From contig PHDD01000002.1 in NCBI GenBank assembly GCA_002840905.1, positions 124,001 to 188,000 of the forward strand: 64,000 nucleotides of DNA, read 5' to 3'. Every line of letters begins with the position of its first letter. Within the stretch, counting starts at the first letter, position 1. Below, one piece after another: positions 36,943 to 47,600 of this stretch. The DNA comes from Bacteroidetes bacterium HGW-Bacteroidetes-4. Its GTDB lineage: Bacteria > Bacteroidota > Bacteroidia > Bacteroidales > SZUA-534. Under the pieces are notes generated by a model. The model had not been told where the DNA came from. It searched no databases and was given only the letters and a program-made list of their open reading frames with translations. A program made the position numbers and the translations under genes.

Positions 36943-37917
36943 ATGAAGAAGATAGCCATTCTGGTTCCTGAACATTCGGTAATTCAGGCTATAGCCGATC
37001 CTCAATACTGTTTTAGCGCAGTGAATAATTACCGCATGCAAAATGGTTTGGAACCCTTGTTTGAACTAACTTTAGTAGGATTAAAACCAAGAATAAAACT
37101 AAATCAGGGAAATTATTTGGTACAACCCGACCAATTAATGAGCCCTTTTGTTACTTACGATTTGATTATTATTCCGGCACTTTTCGGCGATCTACAGGTT
37201 GCCCTGGATGCCAATAAAAAATTTATTCCCTGGCTAATTAAACAATACGCTAAAGGAGCTGAACTTGCCTCGCTTTGTTTGGGTGCTTTTTTGCTGGCCT
37301 CAACTGGTCTGGTAAATGGCATGAAATGCTCAACCCATTGGAGTTTTGCCAATAAATTCCGGAACAAGTTTCCCGATGTAATTATGCAGGAAGGACAAAT
37401 TGTTACCGATGAACATGGGATTTACACCAGTGGCGGAGCTCATTCGTATTGGAACCTGTTGCTTCATTTGGTCGAAAAATTTACCGATAGGGAAACAGCC
37501 ATTTACATCTCAAAATATTTTGCCATCGAAATTAATCGAAACCGACAATCGGTTTTTGCCCTGTTTACCGGACAAAAAGACCACCACGACGAAGTGGTAA
37601 AGCAGGCTCAGCATTACATTGAACAAAACACTGAAAAACGCATAACCGTTGAAATGCTGGCAGAAAAACTGGCTGTTGGGCGACGCAGTTTTGAGCGCCG
37701 TTTTAAAAAAGCAACCAACAACTCGGTTTTGGAATACATTCAACGGGTCAAAATTGAAACTGCCAAACGACAATTTGAATCGAGCGTTAAAACCATTTCT
37801 GAAGTAATGTTCGAAGTAGGTTATAACGACAGCAAAGCATTCCGGAATACCTTTAAAAAAGTTACCGGCTTAACACCTGCTGCTTATCGCAACCGCTATC
37901 ATAAAATCTTGGTTTAA
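36943..37917 (+). CDS. GlxA-type AraC regulator with DJ-1/PfpI-like domain
   Basis: 324 residues. The N-terminal 190 residues resemble class I glutamine amidotransferase/DJ-1 domains (AILVPEHSVIQAIADPQYCF; elbow region ELASLCLGAFLLASTGLVNG with Cys about 109). The C-terminal AraC helix-turn-helix pair (about 220-322) shows RITVEMLAEKLAVGRRSFERRFKKATNNSVLEYIQRVKIE and VGYNDSKAFRNTFKKVTGLTPAAYR. These proteins are transcription factors that sense small molecules or stress. Divergent to the SRPBCC-VOC-DUF1697-VOC operon; regulation of that operon is inferred from position. Confidence 0.9.
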   Translation: MKKIAILVPEHSVIQAIADPQYCFSAVNNYRMQNGLEPLFELTLVGLKPRIKLNQGNYLVQPDQLMSPFVTYDLIIIPALFGDLQVALDANKKFIPWLIKQYAKGAELASLCLGAFLLASTGLVNGMKCSTHWSFANKFRNKFPDVIMQEGQIVTDEHGIYTSGGAHSYWNLLLHLVEKFTDRETAIYISKYFAIEINRNRQSVFALFTGQKDHHDEVVKQAQHYIEQNTEKRITVEMLAEKLAVGRRSFERRFKKATNNSVLEYIQRVKIETAKRQFESSVKTISEVMFEVGYNDSKAFRNTFKKVTGLTPAAYRNRYHKILV

Positions 37918-38015
37918 ATAAAACTCCTGTTGTCATTCTATGGGATTCTTCTGATTTAACAAAATTATGGTATAATTTATGTTTCAATTTTTACCTAATC
38001 ATAAAAACAAACCAC

Positions 38016-39293
38016 ATGAGCAAAAACTACTCCCCCCTGTTGGTGGCATTCCTACTTATCAATATTGCATTTGTAGCTTGTCTACCCAACGAAGAACTTG
38101 TAAAACCAAGCGCATGTTTTACTTTCTCGCCTGAAACAAGCATTGAAGTAGGCAAATCGGTTCGTTTCCAGAACTGTTCAAAAGATGGCAAAACTTACGC
38201 CTGGGATTTTGGCGATGGAGCCAATTCATCGGTAGCTGAACCAACACATACTTACAACCAACCCGGTGAATATGAAGTTGTGTTAGAAGTTTATAACAAT
38301 TCGTTAAAAGACATTACAAGAAAGACCATTACTGTAATTGATCAGGAACCTTTGGCTTGTTTTAGTATTTCATCGAATCCGGCAGAGGTAAATCAATCGG
38401 TCATCTTTGACAATTGTTCACAAAATGCCAATTCGTATCGCTGGGATTTCAATTCCGATGGTATTACTGACTCTGAAGAAACTTCGCCCAGCATAAGCTT
38501 TGAAACCGAAGGCATCTATAATGTAAAGCTCACTGCCATTAATGGAAATTTATCAAATACGGTTACGCTTCCCTTACTTGTAGGAACTACTACCTATGAT
38601 CCCACCGTATATGATATACCTATTCAATGGAGCGACTATTATTTTAATGAATTTGATACTAAAGGAGACTGGGCTGAAGAATCAAATTCAGAATATACTA
38701 CGGTTATTGAAGAAAACCATTACAAACTCACTAACTTTTTGACCGAAAACCTGTATTTGTTCTGGACAAATGCAGTGGGAATGCCCCAGACAACTACAAA
38801 TTTCGATATGGAAGCCCTCGTATTAATTGAGTACGATGTGTCCACTGAAGGCGATGGTTTATTCTGGGCACTAGACCCCAACATTTTTGATTATTATTAT
38901 TACCGTTTCAGTCAATATGAAGGTATAGATTACTATATTGTTGGTAATACAAAAGACGAGAGTTGGGGAACAAACGGCTGGAGTTCAACCAATCAGGTAA
39001 ATTTTGAAACTTACAACAAGCTCACGATACGAAAATTCTTTGGTAAATATTATGTATTTATGAATGAACAATTTTTGGGAACCTACGATTATACCGGTGA
39101 TTTTGGCGAAAAATTTGGATTTATTGTAGGTGCCGATTCAAAAATGTGGGTCGATTGGGTGGGTATCTGGGAAATGGATTTCAGCGCCACCAAAGCAGCG
39201 AAACCAAAATCGTTCTTAAGCAACGGCAAGCATGCAACCCCTGTTGGAAACCATGTTTTGAAAATAACAACACCTGCCGAAAGGATAAAATAA
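38016..39293 (+). CDS. PKD-domain lipoprotein
   Basis: 425 residues. The signal peptide carries a lipobox (NIAFVAC, Cys about 22). Two PKD domains follow (about 30-110 and 113-190), with YAWDFGDGANSSVAEPTHTYNQPG and YRWDFNSDGITDSEETSPSISF. The last 220 residues look like a concanavalin-like beta sandwich: YYRFSQYEGIDYYIVGNT, FETYNKLTIRKFFGKYYVFMNEQ and GFIVGADSKMWVDWVGIWEMDF, similar to the DUF1080/3-keto-disaccharide hydrolase-like and LamG folds. It may bind polysaccharide at the cell surface. Stand-alone gene ending in a strong terminator. No type IX C-terminal signal is seen. Confidence 0.8.
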   Translation: MSKNYSPLLVAFLLINIAFVACLPNEELVKPSACFTFSPETSIEVGKSVRFQNCSKDGKTYAWDFGDGANSSVAEPTHTYNQPGEYEVVLEVYNNSLKDITRKTITVIDQEPLACFSISSNPAEVNQSVIFDNCSQNANSYRWDFNSDGITDSEETSPSISFETEGIYNVKLTAINGNLSNTVTLPLLVGTTTYDPTVYDIPIQWSDYYFNEFDTKGDWAEESNSEYTTVIEENHYKLTNFLTENLYLFWTNAVGMPQTTTNFDMEALVLIEYDVSTEGDGLFWALDPNIFDYYYYRFSQYEGIDYYIVGNTKDESWGTNGWSSTNQVNFETYNKLTIRKFFGKYYVFMNEQFLGTYDYTGDFGEKFGFIVGADSKMWVDWVGIWEMDFSATKAAKPKSFLSNGKHATPVGNHVLKITTPAERIK

Positions 39294-39296
39294 TAC

Positions 39297-39323
39297 AAAA
39301 AAGAGGCTACGGCCTCTTTTTTT
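39297..39323. terminator. Bidirectional terminator, PKD gene and cyclo-ligase gene
   Basis: Perfect 7-bp stem AAGAGGC (39301-39307) with GCCTCTT (39312-39318), TACG tetraloop, A run on the left and T run on the right. The T run partly overlaps the stop codon of the minus-strand gene at 39322, showing tight packing of two convergent ends. Confidence 0.85.
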
Positions 39324-39873
39324 ATGCCATAATAATCCGGCTCATGGCTTTATCATGAGCTTCAACAGGTACTTCATCAACAAATTGAAAATCGAAACAA
39401 ACCCCAAGCGTTGTAGTTTCAGTAGTTGTAAGTAATTTGTCATAAAACCCCCGACCCCGACCCATTCTATAATTGTTTTTATCAAAAGCTACGCCCGGCA
39501 CCACAATTACGTCGATGGACGAAACAGCTTCAAATTCGGGACCTACAGGTTCCGGAATTTGCATCAGCTCACCATTTTTCAGGCATTCCCTTCCGGTAAA
39601 AACTTTCAGGCGCAATACATCACCATCAACGGCAGGCAACAAAATAGTTTTCTTTTTCCACCAGCGCAAAACAAAGTCATGGGTATGTACTTCGTCGCTC
39701 ATCGACCAATATAAAAGTACCGTGCTGGCATTTTTAAATAGCTCAAGCGCTTCAACCTGATCGAAAATATTAGCCGATTTTTTAATCCTTTCCGGCTCGG
39801 TTAAAGCATTTTTCAGTACTTTAATCTGCTTTCGTAAGGCTTTTTTTTGCTCAGCAATCGTCGAACCTACCAT
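39322..39873 (-). CDS. 5-formyltetrahydrofolate cyclo-ligase
   Basis: 183 residues. The enzyme uses ATP to turn 5-formyl-THF into 5,10-methenyl-THF, saving a folate storage form. The start EQKKALRKQIKVLKNALT is typical, as are VLLYWSMSDEVHTH and VVPGVAFDKNNYRMGRGRGFYDKLL, the last being the phosphate-binding signature in the Bacteroidota form (RMGRGxGFYD rather than RLGYGGGYYD). Cytoplasmic. It follows gldB on the minus strand by 28 bp, suggesting an operon. Confidence 0.93.
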   Translation of the reverse strand: MVGSTIAEQKKALRKQIKVLKNALTEPERIKKSANIFDQVEALELFKNASTVLLYWSMSDEVHTHDFVLRWWKKKTILLPAVDGDVLRLKVFTGRECLKNGELMQIPEPVGPEFEAVSSIDVIVVPGVAFDKNNYRMGRGRGFYDKLLTTTETTTLGVCFDFQFVDEVPVEAHDKAMSRIIMA

Positions 39874-39901
39874 AATTTCACAAGCTAAAGAAATTGTTTT
39901 T

Positions 39902-40906
39902 TTAAGGTTTATATTTTGAATCGCTCAACACCTGTTGATAATCGCTTAGTTGCATCAATTTTTGTAAGTTTAATTCAGGATGCTGTTTCAGGTACGATTT
40001 CACAATCTGGTAACCCAGCCAACGGCCGGTTCGCGAAGGCGATTCCCTGGAAAAAGTTGTTGTAAAAGGGCCATCGTCGATATAGCGCTTAATATCTTTG
40101 TAATCGGACGAAAATAAAAGTTTGTTTTCGATAAGATACATCCACATCTGTCTTTCGTTTTTTTCGCACCAGCGTAGTTTTGAATCGGGCATTCCCCATT
40201 TTACCGTATCGGCCAGGTGAGGAAGCATCGCATCGAGAAAAACCTGTAGCTTTCCATGGTAAATCATCTGGCTAATCAAATTGTCAGGTTTATGCTCATA
40301 AGGGAATTCTGTAAGTCCTACAGCAAGCATCACGTCGCTGCTAATTTTATCGGGTCGCATGGAATACCTCAAATACATGGGTGTGCGTAACATACCATAA
40401 AATTTACTATCGTTTCCCAGGTACTTATCGAGGCTAATACCAATGTAAGTAGAATCAATAACCAGACTTTGATTAAAGCCCGACACATGGGTGTAAATAG
40501 TAGGAATGGTGTGATCAGGAAAATAGTAATGAAAACGCTTAAAGGCATCAGCCAATTCGCTTTTAAAATTCAAATCGGGAAAAACCTGCTGTACTTCCTT
40601 ATAAGCTTCAACGATGTATGGATCGGTTAAAAAATACGCCAACCTTTCGTCGTAATCCAATTGGTTGGTTCCTCCAATTGATATTATCCGGTGGTTGTAA
40701 GCCTCGAAAAAAGCACCGTATTTTTCTTCCCAAAAAGGAACTTTGCTCCAAATACTGTCGGCAGGAGTTTGAAACAAATCGTGTTCAAAACGCTCAAACT
40801 GCTGATTGGTTTGAATTTTTGAAATATCAATGTCCCAATTATTTTTATGGCATCCCCATAAAAAAAATAATAACAAAAAGGGAAGCAACAAAATTCTTCT
40901 ATTCAT
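39902..40906 (-). CDS. gldB: Gliding motility lipoprotein GldB
   Basis: 334 residues. Signal peptide with lipobox (FFLWGC, Cys about 19), then the GldB pattern: QQFERFEHDLFQTPADSIW, FPDLNFKSELADAFKRFHYYFPDHTIPTIYTHVSGF and GISLDKYLGNDSKFYG. GldB is an essential lipoprotein for gliding in F. johnsoniae and is conserved with unknown biochemical role in non-gliders. nadE lies close by, as in several Bacteroidota. Here gldB is divergent from a PorT-like gene and followed by the cyclo-ligase gene. No gldC next to it. Confidence 0.92.
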   Translation of the reverse strand: MNRRILLLPFLLLFFLWGCHKNNWDIDISKIQTNQQFERFEHDLFQTPADSIWSKVPFWEEKYGAFFEAYNHRIISIGGTNQLDYDERLAYFLTDPYIVEAYKEVQQVFPDLNFKSELADAFKRFHYYFPDHTIPTIYTHVSGFNQSLVIDSTYIGISLDKYLGNDSKFYGMLRTPMYLRYSMRPDKISSDVMLAVGLTEFPYEHKPDNLISQMIYHGKLQVFLDAMLPHLADTVKWGMPDSKLRWCEKNERQMWMYLIENKLLFSSDYKDIKRYIDDGPFTTTFSRESPSRTGRWLGYQIVKSYLKQHPELNLQKLMQLSDYQQVLSDSKYKP

Positions 40907-40934
40907 CGTCTAAAGAGTTTTCCGTAGTTTTGCA

Positions 40935-40942
40935 CAAAGATA
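40935..40942 (-). promoter_or_regulatory. Candidate -7 element for gldB
   Basis: TATCTTTG on the minus strand, 28 bp before the gldB ATG, matches TAnnTTTG. No -33 match at the right distance. Confidence 0.4.
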
Positions 40943-41013
40943 AACAGGCTTACCGATTTTATTTATCTTTATCGCGATTTTTGAACCTTGTTTTAACCAT
41001 GATTTATTGTATT

Positions 41014-41691
41014 ATGAAGAAACTTACCTTATTAATTGCCTTAGTTTTAATTATAAGCAGTGCTTACAGTCAAAAAGTAAGAATGGGGCTGGCCGCAAAC
41101 CCACAACTGTCGTGGCTAACTTCCGATGTTACCCGTGTTAAGGGCGACGGCCTGCAAATGGGTTTTAGTTTTGGCATGCAAACCGATTTCTTTTTTTCCG
41201 ATCGATACAGCATCACTACCGGAGTACTTATAAACAATACGGGCGGTAGCCTTACCTATAGCGATTCTATCCGTTTTAAAACCAGCGACGAAACCCTGAT
41301 ACTCGATCCCGAAAGTTCGATAAAATACCGGATTCAATACATCGATATTCCACTGGCATTTCGCATGGAATCGAACCAGATTGGTTACTTTGTTTATTAT
41401 GCTCAGTTTGGTATTACCAACCACCTGCGTGTTGGGGCCTCGGCAAATATTGAAGGAGCAACAGATCAAGTTGCTGTTTCGAAAGATGGCGCCGGCTGTA
41501 AAGATGAGGTTGGATTTTTTAACATGGGCTACAACATTGGCGCCGGAACCAATTACTATTTTTCAAAAAACACAGCCATTACCCTCGGAATTTTATATAC
41601 CAATGGTTTTATTGATGTAACAAAAAACAGCGATGTTGATGACAGCGCTTACCTGAGAAGTTTTACCCTGAAAATTGGATTGTTATTTTAG
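41014..41691 (+). CDS. PorT-family outer membrane beta-barrel protein
   Basis: 225 residues from the ATG at 41014 (MKKLTLLIALVLIISSAYSQ, a clean signal peptide); an ATG at 40999 would add five residues. The mature protein is a small barrel of the PorT/OMP_b-brl_2 group: GLAANPQLSWLTSDVTRV, FSFGMQTDFFFSDRYSITTGVLIN, YIDIPLAFRMES and the final strand FTLKIGLLF with an aromatic C-terminus. PorT itself belongs to type IX secretion, but this wide family also has many unrelated members, so a T9SS role is not claimed. 74 bp upstream of nadE in the same direction. Confidence 0.85.
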   Translation: MKKLTLLIALVLIISSAYSQKVRMGLAANPQLSWLTSDVTRVKGDGLQMGFSFGMQTDFFFSDRYSITTGVLINNTGGSLTYSDSIRFKTSDETLILDPESSIKYRIQYIDIPLAFRMESNQIGYFVYYAQFGITNHLRVGASANIEGATDQVAVSKDGAGCKDEVGFFNMGYNIGAGTNYYFSKNTAITLGILYTNGFIDVTKNSDVDDSAYLRSFTLKIGLLF

Positions 41692-41765
41692 CGCTTTAAA
41701 AATAGATTTCCTTACTCAAACAAAGCAAATAGGTTTATCACTATAGGCTAATAAATTTAATTATA

Positions 41766-43424
41766 ATGAAGATAGTGCTTTCACAGCTCAATTATCATGT
41801 AGGAAACTTTACTACCAATACCGATAAAATAATTGCTGTTCTTAAAAAAGCCGAAGCTGACCGGGTCGATTTGGTTGTTTTTTCGGAACTAAGTATTTGC
41901 GGTTACACCCCACACGATTTGCTCGAACAACACGATTTTTTACTTAAATGCAACGAAAGCCTTTTACAAATTGCAAGCAATTGCACAAAAGTTGCTGCAA
42001 TTGTAGGAGCACCAACCCTGAACCCGGAACCCAAAGGAAAAAAGCTGTTTAACTCAGCCTGCTATCTCGCCAATGGCAAAATTCAAACCATCGTTAACAA
42101 AAGCCTGCTGCCTACTTACGATATTTTTGATGAATACCGCTATTTTGAACCGGGTCAGAATCACGATTTACTTCAGTTTAAGGGCACCCGAATTGCGCTT
42201 ACTATTTGTGAAGATTTGTGGGACAAACAACCCTCAGCCTATGTCAGTGCCAAAGGGGCTTTGTATAAAAAATCGCCCATGAGCGAACTCAACAAGTTAA
42301 AACCCGATTTAATCATCAACATAGCGGCCTCTCCTTTTTCATACAACCAGGGCGAAATCCGCACCCGGGTTTTGGTTGAGAATGCGCAAAAATATAATCT
42401 ACCCATTGTTTATGTTAATCAGGTTGGCGCACAAACCGAATTAATTTTCGATGGCGATTCCATGGTTTTAGATGCTCAGGGAACTATTGTAAAACGCATG
42501 CAACGCTTTCAGGAAGATTATTTGCTGATTGATACCGATACATTAAAAACAGCTGGTTATCCGGCACTGGAAGCCACTCCCGCTGATTACATTGCCGAAA
42601 TTCACGATGCCCTGGTACTGGGATTACGCGATTATTTTGCTAAAATGAATTTCACCAAAGCCACCTTAGGCTTAAGCGGCGGAATAGATTCGGCTGTAAC
42701 ACTTGCTTTGGCTGCCGAGGCATTGGGAGCTGAAAACCTGCAGGTATTGCTGATGCCCTCAAAATACTCGTCGGACCACTCCATAAAAGATGCCGTTGAT
42801 TTGGCCGAAACCCTGGGGGTAAAATACCATACCATTCCTATTCAGGAACCCATGGATGCCATGGAAAACGTACTTGCTGAACTTTTTACAGGCTGCAGTG
42901 CAGATGTTACAGAAGAAAATCTTCAGGCCCGGATTCGCGGAACACTGGTTATGGCTCTTTCAAATAAATTTGGTCACATACTATTAAATACCAGCAATAA
43001 AAGCGAAGCAGCCGTTGGATACGGTACGCTTTACGGCGATATGAATGGCGGACTTTCGGTTCTGGGCGATGTATATAAAACCGATGTTTTTAAGCTGGCC
43101 CGCTACATTAACCGAAACAGCGAAATAATTCCCGAAAATAGCATTGTTAAACCACCGTCAGCTGAATTACGACCCGACCAAAAAGATTCTGATTCGCTAC
43201 CTGAATACGATTTGCTCGATGCCATTTTATTTCAATACATTGAACAAAAACTCAGCGCATCGGAAATTATTGCCCAGGGTTTTGAGGCCGAAGTAGTACA
43301 AAAAGTATTGCAACTGGTTAACCGCAACGAGTACAAGCGTTTTCAGGCTCCGCCCATTTTGCGGGTGTCGTCAAAAGCTTTTGGCTTTGGCCGGCGAATG
43401 CCTTTGGTGGCAAAATACGAATAA
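41766..43424 (+). CDS. nadE: Glutamine-dependent NAD+ synthetase
   Basis: 552 residues. The N-terminal nitrilase domain (1-260) yields ammonia from glutamine, with Glu in FSELSICGYTP, Lys in NKSLLPTYDIFDEYRYFEPG and catalytic Cys about 148 in LTICEDLWD. The C-terminal synthetase domain has the ATP pyrophosphatase P-loop GLSGGIDSAVTLALA, then LNTSNKSEAAVGYGTLYGDMNGGL. The enzyme amidates nicotinate adenine dinucleotide, the last step of NAD synthesis. Ends 18 bp from the convergent M20 gene. Confidence 0.97.
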   Translation: MKIVLSQLNYHVGNFTTNTDKIIAVLKKAEADRVDLVVFSELSICGYTPHDLLEQHDFLLKCNESLLQIASNCTKVAAIVGAPTLNPEPKGKKLFNSACYLANGKIQTIVNKSLLPTYDIFDEYRYFEPGQNHDLLQFKGTRIALTICEDLWDKQPSAYVSAKGALYKKSPMSELNKLKPDLIINIAASPFSYNQGEIRTRVLVENAQKYNLPIVYVNQVGAQTELIFDGDSMVLDAQGTIVKRMQRFQEDYLLIDTDTLKTAGYPALEATPADYIAEIHDALVLGLRDYFAKMNFTKATLGLSGGIDSAVTLALAAEALGAENLQVLLMPSKYSSDHSIKDAVDLAETLGVKYHTIPIQEPMDAMENVLAELFTGCSADVTEENLQARIRGTLVMALSNKFGHILLNTSNKSEAAVGYGTLYGDMNGGLSVLGDVYKTDVFKLARYINRNSEIIPENSIVKPPSAELRPDQKDSDSLPEYDLLDAILFQYIEQKLSASEIIAQGFEAEVVQKVLQLVNRNEYKRFQAPPILRVSSKAFGFGRRMPLVAKYE

Positions 43425-43442
43425 TACAAAGCTACTTACTCC

Positions 43443-44633
43443 TTATTTTTCCAAAGCTTTAACTGCCAAAAAACTCATCAACTGCATGCCGGTTTCAATG
43501 GCTTTTTCGTTCGGATTAAAATTAGGCGTATGCAACCCGCCTGAAACGGTTCCATCGGCATGACCGACTCCCAGACGATAAAAACAAGCCGGATATTTTT
43601 GCGCATACCATCCAAAATCTTCGGCTGTCATCCGGATATCCAAATCGTGTACTTTTTCTTCACCCAAAAACTGACGGGCTTCGCTTTGCATGGCCAGGGT
43701 CAATTCCGGATGGTTATATACCGATGGAAAACCCACCTGAATATCCACCTCGCAACTTCCACCCATTCCCTGAGCCACTGACTCGGTAATCTGCCTTATC
43801 TTTTCATGCGCTTTATACCGCCAATCCTCATTCATGGTTCGGAAAGTTCCCTCCAGGCGCACGGTTTCGGGAATTATATTCATGGCACTTTTACAAACAA
43901 TGTTCCCAATGGAAAGCACTGCGGGAATCTGCGTAGGTATAAAACGGCTCACCACCTGTTGCAAGGAAACCACCGTTTGCGAAGCCATTAAAACCGTATC
44001 AACCGTATTATGGGGCAAAGCAGCATGACCCCCTTTACCTTTAAGTGTAATATACAATTCATCGGCCGAAGCCATATACTGCCCGGGTTTAAATCCCACA
44101 TCACCTGCAGGCAATTCGGGATACACATGCTGCCCAATAATTAATTCCGGAATAAATTCATCAAACAAGCCATCTTCCATCATCAGTTTGGCTCCACCGG
44201 GGAGTTTTTCTTCAGCCGGTTGAAATACCAGGAGCACTGTTCCACCGAAACCTGACTTTAGCTGATTAAGAATTTTAGCTGTTCCCAGCAAACACGAAGT
44301 GTGCAAATCGTGTCCACAGGCATGCATTACACCGGGATTTTGCGATTTATACGGAAAATTGTTTCCCTCGTCAATTGGTAAAGCATCCATATCGGCCCGC
44401 AAGGCAATGGTTTTGCCGGCACCCTTTTCACCTTTTATAACAGCCAGTAAACCGGTTTGGGCTATTCCCGTTTGGTGCTCGATTCCCATTTCGGTAAGCT
44501 GCTGACTCACAAAAGCCGCCGTTTGATGTTCATGAAACGATAATTCCGGAAAGGCATGTAGTTTTCGACGGATGGCTACGAATTCATCAGCATAGGTATT
44601 TGCCAAACGTTGAATCTGTTCTTTTACATTCAT
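43443..44633 (-). CDS. M20-family amidohydrolase
   Basis: 396 residues, hippurate hydrolase/IAA-amino acid hydrolase-like. Metal and catalytic motifs are in place: LRADMDALPI, GVMHACGHDLHTS, FQPAEEKLPGGAKLM (Glu pair), IGQHVYPELPAGDVG and the C-terminal HTPNFNPNEKAIETG. These enzymes remove acyl groups from amino acids or related amides; the substrate cannot be told. No signal peptide, so cytoplasmic. Last gene of the run that begins at 50885 or 49957, 9 bp after the very large barrel gene. Confidence 0.9.
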   Translation of the reverse strand: MNVKEQIQRLANTYADEFVAIRRKLHAFPELSFHEHQTAAFVSQQLTEMGIEHQTGIAQTGLLAVIKGEKGAGKTIALRADMDALPIDEGNNFPYKSQNPGVMHACGHDLHTSCLLGTAKILNQLKSGFGGTVLLVFQPAEEKLPGGAKLMMEDGLFDEFIPELIIGQHVYPELPAGDVGFKPGQYMASADELYITLKGKGGHAALPHNTVDTVLMASQTVVSLQQVVSRFIPTQIPAVLSIGNIVCKSAMNIIPETVRLEGTFRTMNEDWRYKAHEKIRQITESVAQGMGGSCEVDIQVGFPSVYNHPELTLAMQSEARQFLGEEKVHDLDIRMTAEDFGWYAQKYPACFYRLGVGHADGTVSGGLHTPNFNPNEKAIETGMQLMSFLAVKALEK

Positions 44634-44642
44634 GGCAGTTAT

Positions 44643-47600
44643 TTAAAAATCGGTACACAAAGATAAGTAAAACACCCGAGGAAGCACACGTCCGCCATCA
44701 ATTCCCCAAGCCCAATCGGTACGTACATAGTAACCCAAAAAGCGTGAGCGCAGTCCAAAACCCACTCCGGCAACCAGCGGTGAGTGTTTGCGATCAATAA
44801 CCACACGCACCGGATGTTGTAATATTTCTTCATAATCGTAAGCATTGTTAGCATTTGCCGGATTAAACCCATTCCAGGCGGAGCCCAAATCAGAAAAGCC
44901 CACTACCATAAAATTATTCAGAAAATCGTTACTTATGGGCCGGTTAAATAAAAAACGCAACAAAGGCCAGCGCAATTCAAAATTGGCAACCGCAAAACTG
45001 TTTCCGTTGCGTACATTTTGTACAAAGCCCCGCATGTTTGTGGCTACCGCCTGATAAGCCCAGTTTTTTTCCTGATTAATGGGTGTGCTATTATCAAAAG
45101 TTGGTGTTTTACTCGAAAAATTCATCCAGTTATCTACGCCACCCAGATAATAAATCAACAGCGAATTACCAAAGGAAGTACTGTAAGCCAGTCGACTGGC
45201 AAAAATAGCTCCCCGGTATATGGGCAGGTAGTTTCGGACATCGGCTCCTACCACAAAAAGATGCGTGTTGGATTCCGCTCCCAACTGATTGTAATATTCG
45301 CCAAACAGTTTTAAACGGGTACCATCGTAAAGGTTTAATCCCAAACTACGGGTATTGTCGAGAATGTATTCGCCCTTAATTCCTCCCCAGAATTTAAGTT
45401 CGTCGGGCTTGTAAAGGCTCAGGTTATCGAGACTTTTATATACTTTTTGATCTACCCTGGTAGTTAGTGTGGTGCGGAAGGCTCGAATCTGCGAAAGTGG
45501 ATATTTGTAAACTGCAAAAAATTCGTTGGTAAATATTTTGGCATATTCCGTTTCAGTAAAGCTTTCAAAAACCTGCCGGTGATAAATATACTGCTTATCG
45601 AGCCGATATTTTAAATGCTCCAGGCTAACCAGGTATTCGTTCGATTCAAAATCGACCGAAAAGCGGATGCCCCCGGTAATTTTATAATCTTCGAACAAGT
45701 CAATGGCTCCCACTTTGGTTAGAATATTAACGCCTGGATTAAAATAAAAAGCGCTGCCCGTAAATGCCTGATAACTTTGGTTCATAAAGCCAAAATCGAC
45801 CTGGGTTACCAGTAAATTGGAGTAAAAATTAGTAAAGTACACCATTTGTTTTGGCAATTGAAACTTCTTTTGTTTTTCAGGACTGTTATTCAGTTGCAGA
45901 AACTCATCTTTTTCATTTTCAAAAATGTAATGATTAATATCGATAATGGTGTCGTTTAAAAAGAGGGGAAGGTTCTCCAGGAAAACCGAATCGACTTCAA
46001 AACGGTTCAATTCAGTCAACCACAAACTATCGTACTGACTTTTACCAATATAGTAGTTTTTAAACCAGGTGTTTTTAAACCGGGAAGTATCGATGGAATT
46101 TAAAGCCGAAGGCTGATAAGCAAACAAGGACGGCCGACCCGGCGTAGCCGAGATTTCCGCAAAACGGTTTTGTATCGTGTTGTAACTAAACGACGAAATA
46201 CCAAAACGACGATTGGTAAGCGGAAACGCCTGAGTAAACTGACGGTAATGGATGGCTGTGTCGATAAAACTGATGGTACTGTCGATACGTAAAAAGCCTT
46301 GATTGTAAATACCGTTCTGATTGGTACGATATAGAAACTTATCGATGGCATAAGGCTCCGGATGGTTTTCGTCGATGCGCCAGGTATCGGTCAACCGCTT
46401 TAATTCCGGATTATCGTCTTTTAAGGAATACAAAAACAAATCGAGGTTTTCTCCTATTTCCATCAGGCTGTCTTTTGAACCGGTAAGCTGTGCGGTTTTG
46501 CGGTTCGAAGCAAAGAGAATGGCATCCGATCCATTTACAAACCGCGGGTGTAAATCGTCAGGCAAATCGCTGGTTAAGCGTTTAAAAGTGGAAGCTACTA
46601 CCGAAAACAGGAAAATATCGGTAAACCCATTCTCTACAGCCGAAAAAACCATTTCCTGCCCCGAAGTGCTGAAATGATAATCGAGCACCTTATCGACATA
46701 AAAAATCTCGCGGGCTTGTTCCTCATCGGTTTCCACATTATAGTAATGCAACCAGATATGCCCTTTCCGCTCAATCAGGTATGTTAAAACCGTTCCGCCC
46801 GGATGCCATTGTAATATGGGGTATGAATAATCGACCAATTGCTCCAGCCGGTTTTCGAGCCGTAAAATGCGTTTGGTTTTTTGTGTCCGGGTATGGTAAA
46901 CAAATATTTTATACTGTCCCTCGTAATTGGTGGTATATGCAATGTATTCTCCATTACGCGACATTTTAAGCTGCCCGTAAATTTGTTGCCGGTGTGCTCT
47001 TTTTACCAAAGGTTCTGCCTTTTCAGGCAGACTATCGCGGTACAATACTTCATTTTGGTATCTGGCCTGATGAAAGTTAAACCATTCACGCATCATTTCT
47101 TTTAGCGGGATGCCCAAAACATACAAAAAACCGGTTTCCACATCTTTACTGATGCGGGTCATGTAAACCAACTGCGACACAATGGCATCACCGTATTGTT
47201 CTGAAAGATAACGCCAAAAAGCATGTCCGGCTATTTTGGCTTCTTCGCCATACAGCCGGTGTATTTTTTGAATTTTTCCTTCGAGCACGGCATTTTTGAT
47301 AGCCGCTTCGGTTTCAAAATCGAAATCGTAGGCCAGGTACGAAATCAAACCCGATTCAAACCATTCCGGTAAATTCAAAACCGTGTTTGCCGAAACCCGA
47401 TCGCGAAAACTGCCACCATAAAGCATTTCATTAAGCAAAACCTGTGCAATAGATGCACGTATTTGCTGTCGAAGTTTATTGTGATCACCTTCGAAATACA
47501 GAAACACCTTGTTGTCGACAATGCGCGTAACCCCACCAATATTGTACTCGTCGGCACCGGTAATCAGGCCGATATTGCTTTGCCTGAATTCGCTGTGTTT

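Noticed and set aside
36943-37917. An intracellular cysteine protease (PfpI) rather than a regulator.
   Set aside because: The C-terminal double helix-turn-helix of AraC type is complete, so the DJ-1-like part is a sensor domain.
40618-41013. Longer N-terminus for the PorT-like barrel gene.
   Set aside because: It would overlap gldB on the other strand and hide the signal peptide that starts at 41014.
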